Of a stretch of 64,000 nucleotides of DNA, positions 17,501 through 27,556 are shown piece after piece. The position numbers and the translations under genes were made by a program. The DNA is taken from the NCBI RefSeq assembly GCF_000722705.1, contig NZ_JPFW01000009.1, forward strand, positions 186,001 to 250,000. The letters run 5' to 3'. This DNA is from Streptococcus mitis (GTDB lineage: Bacteria; Bacillota; Bacilli; Lactobacillales; Streptococcaceae). The first letter of the stretch is position 1, and each line of letters opens with the position of its first letter. The notes beneath the pieces were generated by a model. That model was given only the letters and a program-made list of their open reading frames with translations. It did no database searches and was not told the origin of the DNA.

Positions 17501-17764
17501 ATGACAAAACAAAAAATTAATCGAATCGTAGGTTCTATTGGTGCCTTTATTGGAATTATAGTATTTATTGCCTACATACCTCAAATTATCGCTAATTTAC
17601 AGGGAAATAAAGCTCAACCATTTCAACCTTTATCAGCTGCTATATCTTGCTTAATCTGGGTTATTTATGGATGGACAAAGGAACCTAAGAAGGATTGGAT
17701 ACTAATCATTCCAAATTCAGCTGGTGTTATTTTAGGTGGAATCACTTTTTTGACTTCACTCTAA
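17501..17764 (+). CDS. SemiSWEET-type sugar transporter (PQ-loop)
   Basis: An 87-aa membrane protein of three helices with the PQ-loop motif AYIPQI in the first helix and WVIYGW in the second. Bacterial SemiSWEETs of this size work as dimers that move sugars such as sucrose down a gradient. The substrate here is unknown. The start at 17501 has the strong RBS GGAGGTG; the longer in-frame extension upstream has no RBS and an atypical sequence. Monocistronic, closed by a terminator. Confidence 0.85.
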   Translation: MTKQKINRIVGSIGAFIGIIVFIAYIPQIIANLQGNKAQPFQPLSAAISCLIWVIYGWTKEPKKDWILIIPNSAGVILGGITFLTSL

Positions 17765-17783
17765 CAAATCTAATAGTATATAT

Positions 17784-17812
17784 AAAAAGCTGGGAAAAAT
17801 TTCTCAGCTTTT
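17784..17812 (+). terminator. Terminator of the SemiSWEET gene
   Basis: AAAGCTGGGAAA / TTTCTCAGCTTT stem followed by T-rich TTTTC. It faces the end of tag, so it may act in both directions. Confidence 0.75.
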
Positions 17813-17848
17813 TTCTATATTCTCAGATATGCTAGTTACCTGTACACA

Positions 17849-18412
17849 CTAATTCCTGCTTTTCCATTCACAATCATTCTCGTGGTCATCAACTAGTCCT
17901 GCAGCCTGTAGAAAAGACAAGACGGCGACTGGGCCTGTGAACTTGAAACCTCTTTTTTTGAGATCTTTGGCTAATTTCTCAGACAAAGCGGTTTTAGCTG
18001 GGGCTTGGCGATAATCGGGAACATCATTAATGACAGTTTTCCCCTCAACAAAAGACCAAAGATAGGCATCAAAAGAGCCATATTCTGCCTGTAGTCGTAG
18101 AAAGGCTTGGGCGTTAGCGCGTGTAGCAAAAATCTTGGCTCTATTTCGGATGATAGCTGAATTATCCAGCAAAGCTTCCAATTCGGTGTCAGTCATCTCT
18201 GCGACCACTTGAATTTGATAGCCATGAAATGCTTCTCGGAAAGCTTGACGTTTGTTTAGTACCGTTTCCCAAGACAGGCCTGCCTGATAGGTTTCCATAC
18301 ACAACAACTCAAACAATGCTTGGTCATCATGGAGGGGCTGCCCCCACTCCTCATCATGATAGGCAATGTAGAGCTGATTGGTCATCTTGACCCACGAACA
18401 ACGTTTTGTCAT
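17849..18412 (-). CDS. tag: DNA-3-methyladenine glycosylase I
   Basis: A 187-aa base-excision repair enzyme that removes 3-methyladenine from alkylated DNA. The Tag signature begins RCSWVKMTNQLYIAYHDEEWG (Cys at residue 5 is a zinc ligand), with the conserved ETYQAGLSWETVLNKRQAFR segment. The C-terminal zinc ligands are expected in DDHENDCEW (His and Cys). It lies 9 bp after ruvA and belongs to the mutL-ruvA-tag repair operon. Confidence 0.93.
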   Translation of the reverse strand: MTKRCSWVKMTNQLYIAYHDEEWGQPLHDDQALFELLCMETYQAGLSWETVLNKRQAFREAFHGYQIQVVAEMTDTELEALLDNSAIIRNRAKIFATRANAQAFLRLQAEYGSFDAYLWSFVEGKTVINDVPDYRQAPAKTALSEKLAKDLKKRGFKFTGPVAVLSFLQAAGLVDDHENDCEWKSRN

Positions 18413-18421
18413 GCTCTGCTC

Positions 18422-19015
18422 CTATTTGACCAACATTTTAAGGGCCGACTTGATATAGTTCTCAGCTGTATCTGTCGTTCCTTCAAAGAATTTCTTGATT
18501 TTCTTGAGCTCGGTTGCCTTGTAGCCCAGAGCCAACATGGCCTCCATAGCTTCTTCCAATTCTTGGTTTTCAGCGCTAGCTTGCACTGCCACTTTGGCAG
18601 GAAGATCATCTCCTGCAACTACTACCTTACCTTCCAAGTCCAACACCATCTGTTGGGCTGTTTTCTTGCCAATTTTAGGGAACTTAGTTAAGTAGGTGAT
18701 GTTCTTGGTTTCAATGGCTTGAACCAAGCCAGCATTGTCATCAGCAGCGATAATAGCAAGAGCTGATACAGGACCAATCCCAGATACCGAAATCAGACTG
18801 AGAAAGAGCTTTTTCTCGTCTTCTGAGCGAAATCCATAAAGCAGATGGGCATCCTCACGCACAACCTGATGCACATAAATTTGAGCTTCTTGATTGACCT
18901 GTCCTGAGTAGGCATAGGGATTGGCCACATGCAAGATATAGCCGATACCGTTGGTTTCAAGAACAATGTATTTGGCAGTAATTTTGGTAATAATTCCTTT
19001 TAAATATTCGTACAT
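18422..19015 (-). CDS. ruvA: Holliday junction helicase subunit RuvA
   Basis: A 197-aa DNA-binding subunit that loads RuvB on Holliday junctions. Domain I (OB fold, [12 protein letters not shown]...) is followed by helix-hairpin-helix domain II ([34 protein letters not shown]) and a mobile C-terminal domain III ([20 protein letters not shown]) that contacts RuvB. Full usual length. It starts 15 bp after mutL, so translation is probably linked. In pneumococcus, as I remember, a riboflavin operon separates mutL from ruvA. Here they are adjacent. Confidence 0.96.
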   Translation of the reverse strand: MYEYLKGIITKITAKYIVLETNGIGYILHVANPYAYSGQVNQEAQIYVHQVVREDAHLLYGFRSEDEKKLFLSLISVSGIGPVSALAIIAADDNAGLVQAIETKNITYLTKFPKIGKKTAQQMVLDLEGKVVVAGDDLPAKVAVQASAENQELEEAMEAMLALGYKATELKKIKKFFEGTTDTAENYIKSALKMLVK

Positions 19016-19030
19016 AGTTTTCCTTTTAGT

Positions 19031-20980
19031 TTAATATTTCCCCAGCTCACGGAGACTGGTGTGATTTTCCTGAATACGTCGGAACATCTTTTCCATATCC
19101 GACTTGGTAAAATGCACCAAAACAGGACGGCCGTGGGGACAGTTATAGGGATTGTCACATTGAGAGAGCTGATAGAGGAGTTGTCTAGCTGAATAATCAT
19201 CAATACGATGATTGGCCTTGATTGACCGCTTGCAGGACATCATGATAGCCAGTTCTGCTCGGTATTTCTTGATAGAAACTTCCTTGGTCAAGAGTAGCAT
19301 ATCACACATTTCATAGATGCCTGACTCAATCTCTTCTTCTGCCATCCAAATAGGATGTTCACGTAGGATGAATTGATTTTCCCCGTACTCTGCTAGAAAG
19401 ACTCCCACTTCCTCTAAAAGAGGCATTCTTTCCTTGAGACGCAGGGCATCATCCGCTGGAAATTCAAAGATATAGGGCACTAGGAGTTGCTGCTGGCTCT
19501 GGTCAACATTGCCAATGCTTTCACGGTACTCCTCGTACTTGACCCGTTCCTGAGCCGCGTGCTGGTCTATGATGTAAAGCCCATCTCGCCCTTGGGCAAA
19601 GAGATAAGTCCCGTGCATTTGCCCGAAAAATTCCAACTCTGGAAAGCTTGAAGATTCTTCTCGCTCCAGCTTGTCATAAGCCTTATCAAGACTCGCAAGG
19701 TCTAACTCTGGATGATCTAGCTGGTCGTAGTTAGCAGGCTTTCTCTCTGCAAAATGCAGTTTTGCTGGCTTGGTCAATTTGTCCAAGGTTTCTTTGGCAA
19801 ATAAAGTCAAATCCTGTCCTTCATCAGTCAATTCTACCTGATAATCAGCTACTTCAGCTTGACTAGGTCTTGTCGGCTCAGTCTTCTCATAGTAGAGCGT
19901 ATTTTCTTTGAGTGGGAGAATGGTCTGCTCCACCTTTTGACGATTGCGCACGGTCGATTTGGCAAGATTTTCCAAGGCATCAGGTATCAAAGTTTGCTCC
20001 TTGAGACTATTTGCAATAGCTTCAGAAACCAATGCCATCAGTTCTTTTTCCTTAGAAATCCGCACCTCTTGCTTGGTTGGATGTACATTGACATCCGCTA
20101 GATAAGGATCGATATGGATGTGAATGACAGCCAGTGGAAAACGGCCTACCATAAGCTTACTACCATAGCCGTCAAGAATAGCACGATTGAGTAAAAAGTT
20201 CTTGATATAACGGCCATTGATGAAGAGACTGATATAGTTGCGGTTGGCTCTAGTTAACTCAGGCAAGGACACAAAGCCAGAAATTTCGAAATCAAGATCA
20301 GAATTCTCAATTTCAATCATCTTCTTGGCACTCGCCAAACCGTAAATTCCTGCGATGGCTTGACGCAGTTGACCAGTCCCTGCTGTCCGCGTCATTTCCT
20401 TGCCATCACTAATCAAACTGAAGGAAATCTCAGGATGGGCCAAGCCCAAACGGTTGACAATATCAATGATATGAGACAACTCCGCTTGCTGGCTCTTCAT
20501 ATACTTGAGGCGGGCAGGCGTATTGAAAAAGAGATCCTCCACACAAACCTTGGTTCCCACAGGACTGGTAGCTGGAATGACTTCTTCAACTTCTCCCCCA
20601 CGCGCAACTAACTTGGTTCCATGACTAGCACCATCCACCGCCGTCAAAAGGGTCAGAACACTAACAGAAGCAATAGAAGGCAAGGCTTCACCACGAAAAC
20701 CAAGCGTCCGAATCCGAAAGAGGTCTGCTTGATTTTTTATCTTACTGGTCGCATGACGACGCAGAGCCAGCTCTACCTCATCGTGGACAATTCCATGACC
20801 ATTATCTGTGATTTGAATTTTCTTGAGACCTGCTTCCTCAATCTCAATGATAATCTGACTAGAGCCAGCATCAATGGCATTTTCTACCAACTCTTTAACC
20901 ACACTGGCAGGACGCTCGATAACCTCTCCAGCCGCAATCTGGTTTGCCAGCACCTCTGGCAATTCAATAATATGAGACAT
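19031..20980 (-). CDS. mutL: DNA mismatch repair protein MutL (HexB)
   Basis: A 649-aa GHKL ATPase that couples MutS mismatch recognition to strand removal. The N-terminal ATP site has [10 protein letters not shown] (Asn/Asp), ITDNGHGI and [12 protein letters not shown]. The transducer domain carries FINGRYIK. The C-terminal dimerisation domain has [14 protein letters not shown], resembling the DQHAxxxE region, although streptococcal MutL is not generally treated as a strong endonuclease. mutS is not next to it, as is common in streptococci. First gene of mutL-ruvA-tag. Confidence 0.96.
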   Translation of the reverse strand: MSHIIELPEVLANQIAAGEVIERPASVVKELVENAIDAGSSQIIIEIEEAGLKKIQITDNGHGIVHDEVELALRRHATSKIKNQADLFRIRTLGFRGEALPSIASVSVLTLLTAVDGASHGTKLVARGGEVEEVIPATSPVGTKVCVEDLFFNTPARLKYMKSQQAELSHIIDIVNRLGLAHPEISFSLISDGKEMTRTAGTGQLRQAIAGIYGLASAKKMIEIENSDLDFEISGFVSLPELTRANRNYISLFINGRYIKNFLLNRAILDGYGSKLMVGRFPLAVIHIHIDPYLADVNVHPTKQEVRISKEKELMALVSEAIANSLKEQTLIPDALENLAKSTVRNRQKVEQTILPLKENTLYYEKTEPTRPSQAEVADYQVELTDEGQDLTLFAKETLDKLTKPAKLHFAERKPANYDQLDHPELDLASLDKAYDKLEREESSSFPELEFFGQMHGTYLFAQGRDGLYIIDQHAAQERVKYEEYRESIGNVDQSQQQLLVPYIFEFPADDALRLKERMPLLEEVGVFLAEYGENQFILREHPIWMAEEEIESGIYEMCDMLLLTKEVSIKKYRAELAIMMSCKRSIKANHRIDDYSARQLLYQLSQCDNPYNCPHGRPVLVHFTKSDMEKMFRRIQENHTSLRELGKY

Positions 20981-21185
20981 CTTTCAGCCCCTTTCTGTAT
21001 CTATTTTCCTAGAAATTGATAGTGCTATTATACCATATTTCAGACAGGACAGAAAAGCAAGCGCCACATAGGAACCAAATCCCTCCACATAGACAAAGTC
21101 CCTTGCAAGGGGCTGAAAAATAGTGTTTAATAAAGGTGTACAAGAAGTGATCACAATTTTGTATGAAAAACAAGGAGAGAAATTT

Positions 21186-21626
21186 ATGAAAGTAGAACTA
21201 CAGATTAGCGAATCTTACGAGGAGGAAAAGCTGATTGTTCAAGCACCTCAGCCGACAGATAAAGTCCAGAAAGTCATCGAGTTCGCAGAAAATCTGGATC
21301 TAACAGAAAAAATCAAAGGGAAAATCAATAATCAGGTCTATCTAGTCGAGATTGTCAAGATTCAACGCTTCTATATCGAGAATCGGAAGGTTCTAGCAGA
21401 AACAGCAAGTCAGACCTACAACATTGATTTACGGCTCTATCAGGTACTTGAACTCTTGCCAACCAATTTTATCCAAATTTCCCAATCAGAAATCATCAAT
21501 ATCGATTCCATCTCTCATCTCAAGCTCACCCCCAACGGCCTAGTAGAAATTTTCTTGAAAAACGAAAGCTTCACCTACTCTTCACGCCGTTACCTAAAAA
21601 CCATCAAGGAGAAATTAGAACTATGA
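21186..21626 (+). CDS. LytTR DNA-binding regulator
   Basis: A 146-aa protein with a C-terminal LytTR DNA-binding domain (about residues 45-146: IVKIQRFYIENRKVLAET, then DLRLYQVLELLPTNFIQISQSEIIN and FTYSSRRYLKTIKEKL). It has no receiver domain. The start at 21186 has RBS AAGGAGA; an upstream in-frame ATG has none. It overlaps the following DUF3021 gene by 4 bp. Such pairs are LytTR regulatory systems (like HdrRM/BrsRM in S. mutans), in which the membrane protein restrains the regulator. In S. mutans these control bacteriocin and competence genes; the target here is not visible. Confidence 0.88.
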   Translation: MKVELQISESYEEEKLIVQAPQPTDKVQKVIEFAENLDLTEKIKGKINNQVYLVEIVKIQRFYIENRKVLAETASQTYNIDLRLYQVLELLPTNFIQISQSEIINIDSISHLKLTPNGLVEIFLKNESFTYSSRRYLKTIKEKLEL

Positions 21627-22081
21627 AAAAACAAATCTTCCACGACGCAGCTACTGGTGTCCTCATCGGCCTCATCCTCTCTATCATCTTTTCACTCATT
21701 TATGCACCAAACACCTACGCCCCACTAAGTTCCGAGTCTCTCATCGGTCAAGTGATGGCTCAACATCAGGTTCACGGTGCCTTGATCTTGCTCTACTGCA
21801 CACTGATCTGGGCAGGCATCGGCATTCTCTTCAACTTTGGTAAACGATTATTCAGCCGTGACTGGAGCTTGCTCCGTGCGACTCTGACTCATTTTTTCCT
21901 TATGCTAGTAGGCTTTATCCCATTAGCAACTCTAGCAGGTTGGTTCCCCTTCCACTGGATCTTCTATCTCCAGCTCATTATCGAGTTTGCGATTGTTTAC
22001 CTCATCATTTGGGCTATTCTCTATAAAAGAGAGGCTAAAAAAGTAGACCACATCAATCAACTCTTGGAGCATAGAAAGTAA
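21623..22081 (+). CDS. DUF3021 membrane partner of the LytTR regulator
   Basis: A 152-aa protein with four membrane helices (about residues 10-30, 50-70, 85-105, 112-132) and a basic C-terminal tail. DUF3021 proteins are usually encoded immediately after a LytTR regulator and, where studied, act as inhibitors of it. The ATGA overlap with the regulator indicates translational coupling and a fixed ratio. No enzymatic motif is seen. Confidence 0.85.
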   Translation: MKKQIFHDAATGVLIGLILSIIFSLIYAPNTYAPLSSESLIGQVMAQHQVHGALILLYCTLIWAGIGILFNFGKRLFSRDWSLLRATLTHFFLMLVGFIPLATLAGWFPFHWIFYLQLIIEFAIVYLIIWAILYKREAKKVDHINQLLEHRK

Positions 22082-22115
22082 GCAGTAAGCATTTTCTAAA
22101 GTCTCCAGAAAAATA

Positions 22116-22143
22116 AAAAGTCAAGCCCTAGCTTAACTTTTTA
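22116..22143. terminator. Bidirectional terminator between DUF3021 and nrdI
   Basis: AAAAGTCAAGC-CCTA-GCTTAACTTTTT stem; T-runs on both strands. It overlaps the nrdI stop codon. Confidence 0.7.
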
Positions 22144-22597
22144 ACTCATATAAGTTTGCAATGATAGCTGCGACATGTTTGATATCTCCCAGCATGCCTC
22201 TCATTTCAAAGTCTGCCAATACAGGAAAACCAAAACGTTGACTGTATTGCTTAGCTGTCAGGCAGTATTGGTTATTAAAGTTACGATTTCCTGAACCAAC
22301 TACGCCAAAACACTTACTAGCATTGTCACCATAGGCGATAAAATCTCCCACTGGTGTCGTCAAAATCTCAACATCTCCGTTATCCACGCCATTCCCACCT
22401 TCGAGATAGGTCGGCAAAAAAGCGACATAAGGATGGTCCATTTCATAGAAATCTTGGCCTTCTTTGACCAAATCCTTGATATGAATCTTTTGGATATCAA
22501 TCCCCTCGTACTGGGACAAGAGATAGTCTTTTAAACGTGTCACAAAACTTTCAGTGTTCCCACTTAGACTAATATAAACCAAAGAAATTGTTTTCAT
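22133..22597 (-). CDS. nrdI: NrdI flavodoxin-like protein
   Basis: A 154-aa flavodoxin of the NrdI family, which supplies the oxidant used to assemble the Mn(III)2-tyrosyl radical of class Ib ribonucleotide reductase. The FMN-binding loop is YISLSGNTESF near residues 8-18; GVVGSGNRNFNNQYC is also typical. The start at 22597 has RBS GGAGGTG; the longer frame upstream is unsupported. nrdEF are not adjacent, so this is a stand-alone copy, as in the pneumococcal locus I remember. Confidence 0.9.
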   Translation of the reverse strand: MKTISLVYISLSGNTESFVTRLKDYLLSQYEGIDIQKIHIKDLVKEGQDFYEMDHPYVAFLPTYLEGGNGVDNGDVEILTTPVGDFIAYGDNASKCFGVVGSGNRNFNNQYCLTAKQYSQRFGFPVLADFEMRGMLGDIKHVAAIIANLYELKS

Positions 22598-22675
22598 CTT
22601 CACCTCCATCATTTCATTTGATAATCGAAAAATAACTACCAAGATTGTAACTTGATAGTTATTTTTTGTCAACTC

Positions 22676-23203
22676 TTAAGCGACTTCTTCCTCTTCTTCC
22701 AACAAAGCTTTTTGCTGACGCCACATCTTATAAAAGACCAAAGCTAGGAAAAGAACATTGATGACGATATAGAAAATGCTGACAGCTTTTGAACCAATAC
22801 CCATTGTCAAACGCATAGTTTCATCTTGAACCAACTGCAAAGCGTCTTGTAAAGTCACATAGGTATAAATCGAACCAATAATGGCTAGCAAAACATAGCC
22901 GACATAAGTATAGTTTGCATACTGCAAATTCTTACGAACAAGGAATACAATCGCTACTACCACTAAAATAGCAGATAGTACAACCAAGGCCACATTAAAA
23001 ATAGAATGAGATGCTTCTGCCAATCTATAGCTAAAATTAATGCTATCTTCTACCTGCTGAGCACTGACCCCTGCAACTTGTTTTTGAGCAGCACGAAGGA
23101 CTTCTTTACTAGGCAAGGGCTTCAAAAGTTCAAACAGAGACGTAGCTGAAATAAGGGCAGACAAGATTAGCAAGACCCATAGATAAATCGGTTTCTTTTT
23201 CAT
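22676..23203 (-). CDS. Four-helix membrane protein, unknown function
   Basis: A 175-aa membrane protein with helices near residues 7-25, 68-92, 98-117 and 140-160. A charged extracytoplasmic loop (KEVLRAAQKQVAGVSAQQVEDS) lies after the first helix and a Glu-rich cytoplasmic C-terminus ends EEEEEVA. No conserved catalytic motif is recognised. It lies between the YesN-type regulator and nrdI, is co-oriented with both, and has its own upstream intergenic region with an A/T-rich promoter-like stretch. Confidence 0.75.
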   Translation of the reverse strand: MKKKPIYLWVLLILSALISATSLFELLKPLPSKEVLRAAQKQVAGVSAQQVEDSINFSYRLAEASHSIFNVALVVLSAILVVVAIVFLVRKNLQYANYTYVGYVLLAIIGSIYTYVTLQDALQLVQDETMRLTMGIGSKAVSIFYIVINVLFLALVFYKMWRQQKALLEEEEEVA

Positions 23204-23263
23204 GATAGAACCTCCTGATATTATTATTTATATTATAGCACTTTTTGTAAAGGGATACAAATC

Positions 23264-24550
23264 TTATAGTATAGTTTCTACCTGTTTTCGGTAGGCTTTT
23301 GGTGATTTTCCGCACAATTTTCGGAAAACTTTATAAAAATATCCAACGTTACTGTAGCCAACAGCATAACAGATGTCTTCGATACTGTCACTAGTTGAAA
23401 GTAAAAGTTGCTGAGCAGCCTTAATGCGTTGTTTGTTTAGTAATTCTGCGAAGGTCGAATTGGTTTCTCGCTTAATCAACTGCCCCAGATAGACAGGATT
23501 GATAAAGAGATCCTTACTGATATCCTTGAGGGAAAGTTCTTTCTGATAATCACGCCCAATAACTTCCAGTACACTAACCACATTTTCATTCATTCGATAT
23601 TGCCCAAAGAATCGGGTCAGAGTTTCCTTGATATAAGGAACCAGTTCATCGAAGGATTGAATAGCATGAATAGTTTTGACAATGTCCGTCATATCATCAG
23701 CTTTGAGATGTTCAAACAAGTGAAAGACATCCATGACAAACTGGATAAAAAGCTGTTTGGTAATCGGAACACGGGGTGTATTTTCAAGAACTACCTTCTC
23801 CAAGAGGTTCAACTCTTCCACGATTTGATTGAGATTCCCCTGAATGATAACCCTATAAATCGGTTCGTAGTAGGCAAAGAGACTCTGAGACTGTTGTAGA
23901 TTTACAGAGCCGTAAAAAAGGGCTTTCTCAGCATTCAGCTTCCAGCGTTCAAAGTGTTCTTGATAAGGAGCTTCAAAAGGAGTAACGACTAAACCATCTA
24001 GGGGTTGATCAGAAATAAAAATCTGCCAGTCTTGACCCAAGACATAGTAGGGAATGGTGAAGGAGCCTTGTTTTTCCTTGGATAGACCTATCCACCAACT
24101 CTCCTTATCTCCTAAATAACTAACAAATCCAGCCTCGTCTAAATCTTGACTGAGGGTCTGACTTTTCTTTCCTCTCTCACCGAGCTGACCTGCAATCTTC
24201 TCCAGCAGATTTCCCAACTCTACCTTATCAACAGGCTTGACCAAATAGTCCACCACACTAAGGTTCATTGCTCTTTTGACATAATCAAACTCCTGATAAC
24301 CTGAAAGCAGGATATAGGCTGCATCTGGTAAGATTTCTTTCATCTCCCGAATCATATCAAGCCCTGTTTTGTCGGGCATATTGACATCTGAAATGATGAC
24401 ATCTACGGGATTTTCCTGAACATATTCTAGGGCTTCATCGGCATGACTGGCTGTTGCGACGACCTCCATATCCCACTTATCAAAGGGAATCAAACGTTTC
24501 AGACCTTCTGTCACCATGTACTCATCATCTACTAATAATACTTTATACAT
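23264..24550 (-). CDS. YesN-type response regulator with AraC DNA-binding domain
   Basis: A 428-aa response regulator. The receiver domain (1-120) has acidic pocket VDDE, phosphoacceptor Asp in VIISDVNMPDKTGLDM and Lys in YLVKPVDK. After a long middle region, the C-terminal AraC-type double helix-turn-helix (about 330-425) reads LFINPVYLGQLIKRETNSTF and DICYAVGYSNVGYFYKVFRK. It forms a pair with the histidine kinase 11 bp upstream and a DUF624 protein before that. The trio matches pneumococcal TCS07 as I remember it. Targets in this family are often carbohydrate uptake genes. Confidence 0.92.
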   Translation of the reverse strand: MYKVLLVDDEYMVTEGLKRLIPFDKWDMEVVATASHADEALEYVQENPVDVIISDVNMPDKTGLDMIREMKEILPDAAYILLSGYQEFDYVKRAMNLSVVDYLVKPVDKVELGNLLEKIAGQLGERGKKSQTLSQDLDEAGFVSYLGDKESWWIGLSKEKQGSFTIPYYVLGQDWQIFISDQPLDGLVVTPFEAPYQEHFERWKLNAEKALFYGSVNLQQSQSLFAYYEPIYRVIIQGNLNQIVEELNLLEKVVLENTPRVPITKQLFIQFVMDVFHLFEHLKADDMTDIVKTIHAIQSFDELVPYIKETLTRFFGQYRMNENVVSVLEVIGRDYQKELSLKDISKDLFINPVYLGQLIKRETNSTFAELLNKQRIKAAQQLLLSTSDSIEDICYAVGYSNVGYFYKVFRKLCGKSPKAYRKQVETIL

Positions 24551-24561
24551 TTTCTCCCTTT

Positions 24562-26208
24562 CTACTCATCTTGAATTGTAATACGATACTGAACACCTAC
24601 TTGCTCTGCCGACTCTATAGTAATGCCATAGCGGTCCCCAAAATAGAGCACAAAACGCTCATGGACATTGACAATCCCGATAGACTGCTTTTGATCACTG
24701 TAGCTGGCTTGGTGTTCAAAATGTCTCTGCCTTAACTTTTCTCGAATACTTGCCAGCTTTTCAGCCGGCATTCCACGGCCGTTATCGACCACTAAAATTT
24801 CCACAAAGCCATCCTGTTTAAGAGCCTTGATGCTAATCACATTATCTGTCCGTCTGTGGTCAACACCATGTGCGAAATAGTTTTCTACCAGCGGTTGCAA
24901 GGTGAACTTAGGAATCTTCATATTCTCTAGCTCTGGGTCTATCTTGAAACCATAGGCAATGGATTTTGGATAGCGAACCATGCAGAGATAACTGTATTTA
25001 CGGCAAAATTCTAATTCCTGTTTGAGAAGAGTTTCTCTTTCATCAGAAATATTGTTACGCAAGAGGCTACTGAACTCATAAATGATATCTGCCAACTCAT
25101 CTTGACTCTGCATAACTGCGTACATGCGCAAGAATTCCAGCGTATTATACATAAAATGAGGATTGATTTGAGCTTGTAGAGCTCGCATATTGGCATCTTT
25201 TTGACTGAGCTCTAGTTGATAAATATCATGGATATTCTTTTCCAAACGATCCAACATATCATTAGTGGTCTCTGCGATTAGGAGCAATTCCTGGTCCTTT
25301 TCAAGCGTATCAATACGAAGACCTTCCTCCCCTTGAGCAATAGCTTGGATGGAATCCACCAAATCCACTACCTGCTTTTGATAGTTGGCAAAGGTCTGCC
25401 TCAAAGTCAGATAGAGAATGACAATAAAGAGAAGACTCAAACCCACAATCAAAGCAGAGCTGGTTACCATTCCTTGTAAAACAAAGTTTTTGGGAACTGC
25501 CACCTGAACCTGATAGCCATGAGAGGTCACACCGACAAACCAGTCTTCATTCTCCATAGTAACCTTCTCACCAATATGGAATATCTCCATGTCAAAAGGT
25601 GAAATCACGGTAACAGCCATCGGGATATGACCTCGGGTATTATCAATAGCATCATGTAAGACATTCGGCGATAAGGAAATGTAGACGACTCCCAAATCCT
25701 TATCAGAAACAGGGTCAGAAACAGGGATGGCGAAGCTATTAGTTGCTGGTTTAAAATTTTCAGCTAGGATTTTTTCTCCACTCCGTTTATCCCTAGAAGA
25801 AACATAGACTTCCTTATAATCTTGGAAGGCAATTGCTACTCCTGTCACAAAATCATTTCGAACATACAAGTCATCAATATTTTCATACAAAGATACAGAT
25901 ACATATGGAGAAGCTTTACGCTCTAGTTGCCAATAAAAGTAATCTGGTGTACTAAGACTGAAATATTTATAGATTCCTTCAATTCGAGCCTGATTATCAA
26001 CTAAGGCTTGTGCTATCTGAGTCGACTCTCTATAATAATACTCTATTTCACTAACCATTCGAGTCGTCACACGTTGAGCAACTCTTTGAGCCTCCTTCTC
26101 GCGCGAATCCCAATCGGCATAAGATATCATAATCGCAAAACTAGCAATAATGATAATCATGACAAGGCTATAAATTTTTAATAGAGAATGAATCCAAAAC
26201 TGCTTCAT
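24562..26208 (-). CDS. YesM-type sensor histidine kinase
   Basis: A 548-aa membrane sensor. There is an N-terminal helix (10-32), an extracellular sensing region of about 230 residues, a second helix (near 270-295), HAMP (YQKQVVDLVDSIQAIAQGEEG), a His_kinase domain with phospho-His in INPHFMYNTLEFLRM, and a GHKL ATPase with LQPLVENYFAHGVD and VVDNGRGMP. The start at 26208 is 2 bp past the DUF624 stop, lacks a good RBS and suggests translational coupling. A longer in-frame start would overlap DUF624. Confidence 0.9.
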   Translation of the reverse strand: MKQFWIHSLLKIYSLVMIIIIASFAIMISYADWDSREKEAQRVAQRVTTRMVSEIEYYYRESTQIAQALVDNQARIEGIYKYFSLSTPDYFYWQLERKASPYVSVSLYENIDDLYVRNDFVTGVAIAFQDYKEVYVSSRDKRSGEKILAENFKPATNSFAIPVSDPVSDKDLGVVYISLSPNVLHDAIDNTRGHIPMAVTVISPFDMEIFHIGEKVTMENEDWFVGVTSHGYQVQVAVPKNFVLQGMVTSSALIVGLSLLFIVILYLTLRQTFANYQKQVVDLVDSIQAIAQGEEGLRIDTLEKDQELLLIAETTNDMLDRLEKNIHDIYQLELSQKDANMRALQAQINPHFMYNTLEFLRMYAVMQSQDELADIIYEFSSLLRNNISDERETLLKQELEFCRKYSYLCMVRYPKSIAYGFKIDPELENMKIPKFTLQPLVENYFAHGVDHRRTDNVISIKALKQDGFVEILVVDNGRGMPAEKLASIREKLRQRHFEHQASYSDQKQSIGIVNVHERFVLYFGDRYGITIESAEQVGVQYRITIQDE

Positions 26209-26209
26209 T

Positions 26210-26824
26210 TTATTTTGTCGCCAATTTTTCATGGATACTTTCATAGATCGGTTCCAACATATCACTGATAAAGAAATGCCACATCCCAATTCCTACAAAG
26301 AAGAGAAGAGCAGGCATATAATAACCAATTGCCACAAGTAGTACTGTCCCAAGAAGAACCTTGGCCACAGCTGCTAGACTCATAAAGATGCCAATCAAGG
26401 ATAATTTGAGACTATTTCGATAGGACAAATCAAAATAAACTTGTAGTTTCAAAGATACTGTGTAGGCTAAAAAGAGCAGAGCTACTACTAGGACATTCAA
26501 AAAGGTAGCAATCAAATGAAGAATAGTCTGATGAGGTAATTGCACCAAGAGATACAAGCCGTAAACTAAAACTAGATCCACGCCTAGAAAGCTATAGAAA
26601 ATCAGGTTGCTTGAGGCAAAATTTTGCTTGTAAAGAGACCAAGCCTCCTTCAAACTGTATTCACGAAAGCTATAACCATGTTCTGCATACAAGCTCATCA
26701 AGGTAGCACTAGCCGGCGCTAGACCAAGGATAATTCCCCCTGCCAAGGTTAATAGCCAAAAGAATGCTGTCGCAATCATCCCTAAAAAGAAACGATTAAA
26801 GACAAAGTCTAAAAACCTACCCAT
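26210..26824 (-). CDS. DUF624 (YesL-type) membrane protein
   Basis: A 204-aa DUF624 protein, typical length, with about five membrane helices starting MGRFLDFVFNRFFLGMIA. YesL/DUF624 genes are found beside YesMN two-component systems and carbohydrate ABC transporters. The function is unknown, but the coupling to the kinase (2 bp) supports a role in signal sensing or transport control. First gene of this three-gene operon. Confidence 0.88.
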   Translation of the reverse strand: MGRFLDFVFNRFFLGMIATAFFWLLTLAGGIILGLAPASATLMSLYAEHGYSFREYSLKEAWSLYKQNFASSNLIFYSFLGVDLVLVYGLYLLVQLPHQTILHLIATFLNVLVVALLFLAYTVSLKLQVYFDLSYRNSLKLSLIGIFMSLAAVAKVLLGTVLLVAIGYYMPALLFFVGIGMWHFFISDMLEPIYESIHEKLATK

Positions 26825-26957
26825 GATACCCTCCTAAAATTAACTATGAAACTATTATATCATATTTTAAGCGTTTTCAAAACTTATAGTCCCCATTTAC
26901 AATCCCATCAAACCATGGTACAATGAGAATTATGAAAAATTTATCAGGAGACAATTC

Positions 26958-27527
26958 ATGAAAAAATCTATCTTAACGACTCTGCTTTTTGCAGTTCTTT
27001 ACTTCCTCTGCATGGGGATTGGTGTCCTTTTGGGAAATCTCTTTGACCAAACTGGAAATATGTTTTATGCGCCTGCCTTTACTGCCCTTGTCGGCGGTAG
27101 CGCCTATATGATTCTGGTCGCAAAAGTTCCGCGCTTTGGAGCCATTACCACTATCGGCCTTGTCATTGCCCTCTTTTTCTTGGGAACTAAACACGGTGCT
27201 GGTGCCTTCCTTCCTGGAATTATCTGTGGTCTCCTAGCAGATGGAGTAGCTAACCTAGGAAAATACAAGGACCAAACAAAGAACTTCCTTTCTTTCATTC
27301 TCTTTGCCTTTAGCTCAACAGGTCCAATCTTACTTATGTGGATTGCTCCCAAAGCCTATATGGCTACCCTTCTGGCAAGAGGAAAATCCCAAGAATATAT
27401 CGACCGTATCATGGTCGCGCCAAATCCTGGAACCATCCTTCTATTTGTCGCAAGTGTTGTCATCGGAGCCCTATTGGGTGCCTTGATTGGACAAGCTTTG
27501 AGTAAAAAATTTGCGCAGAAAATCTAG
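26958..27527 (+). CDS. Trep_Strep/MptD family ECF-S-like membrane protein
   Basis: A 189-aa membrane protein with six predicted helices, glycine-rich (FLPGIICGLLADGVANLGKY). The pattern matches the Trep_Strep family, which behaves like substrate-binding S components of ECF transporters. The ligand is unknown, and no ECF ATPase genes are adjacent, so it would have to share a common energising module. RBS AGGAGA supports the start. It is convergent with the metI fragment across a bidirectional terminator. Confidence 0.8.
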   Translation: MKKSILTTLLFAVLYFLCMGIGVLLGNLFDQTGNMFYAPAFTALVGGSAYMILVAKVPRFGAITTIGLVIALFFLGTKHGAGAFLPGIICGLLADGVANLGKYKDQTKNFLSFILFAFSSTGPILLMWIAPKAYMATLLARGKSQEYIDRIMVAPNPGTILLFVASVVIGALLGALIGQALSKKFAQKI

Positions 27528-27529
27528 TA

Positions 27530-27556
27530 AATAAAAAAGAGCCAGACGGCTCTTTT
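27530..27556. terminator. Bidirectional terminator
   Basis: AAAAAAGAGCC-AGAC-GGCTCTTTTT. T-runs on both strands serve the ECF-S gene on + and the Rgg-MFS-metI' side on -. Confidence 0.85.

Noticed and set aside
21090-21118. CCCTTGCAAGGG palindrome upstream of the LytTR gene as a terminator or operator
   Set aside because: The stem has no loop and only a short A-run on one side, and no adjacent gene ends there. It could be a regulatory palindrome, but there is no support.
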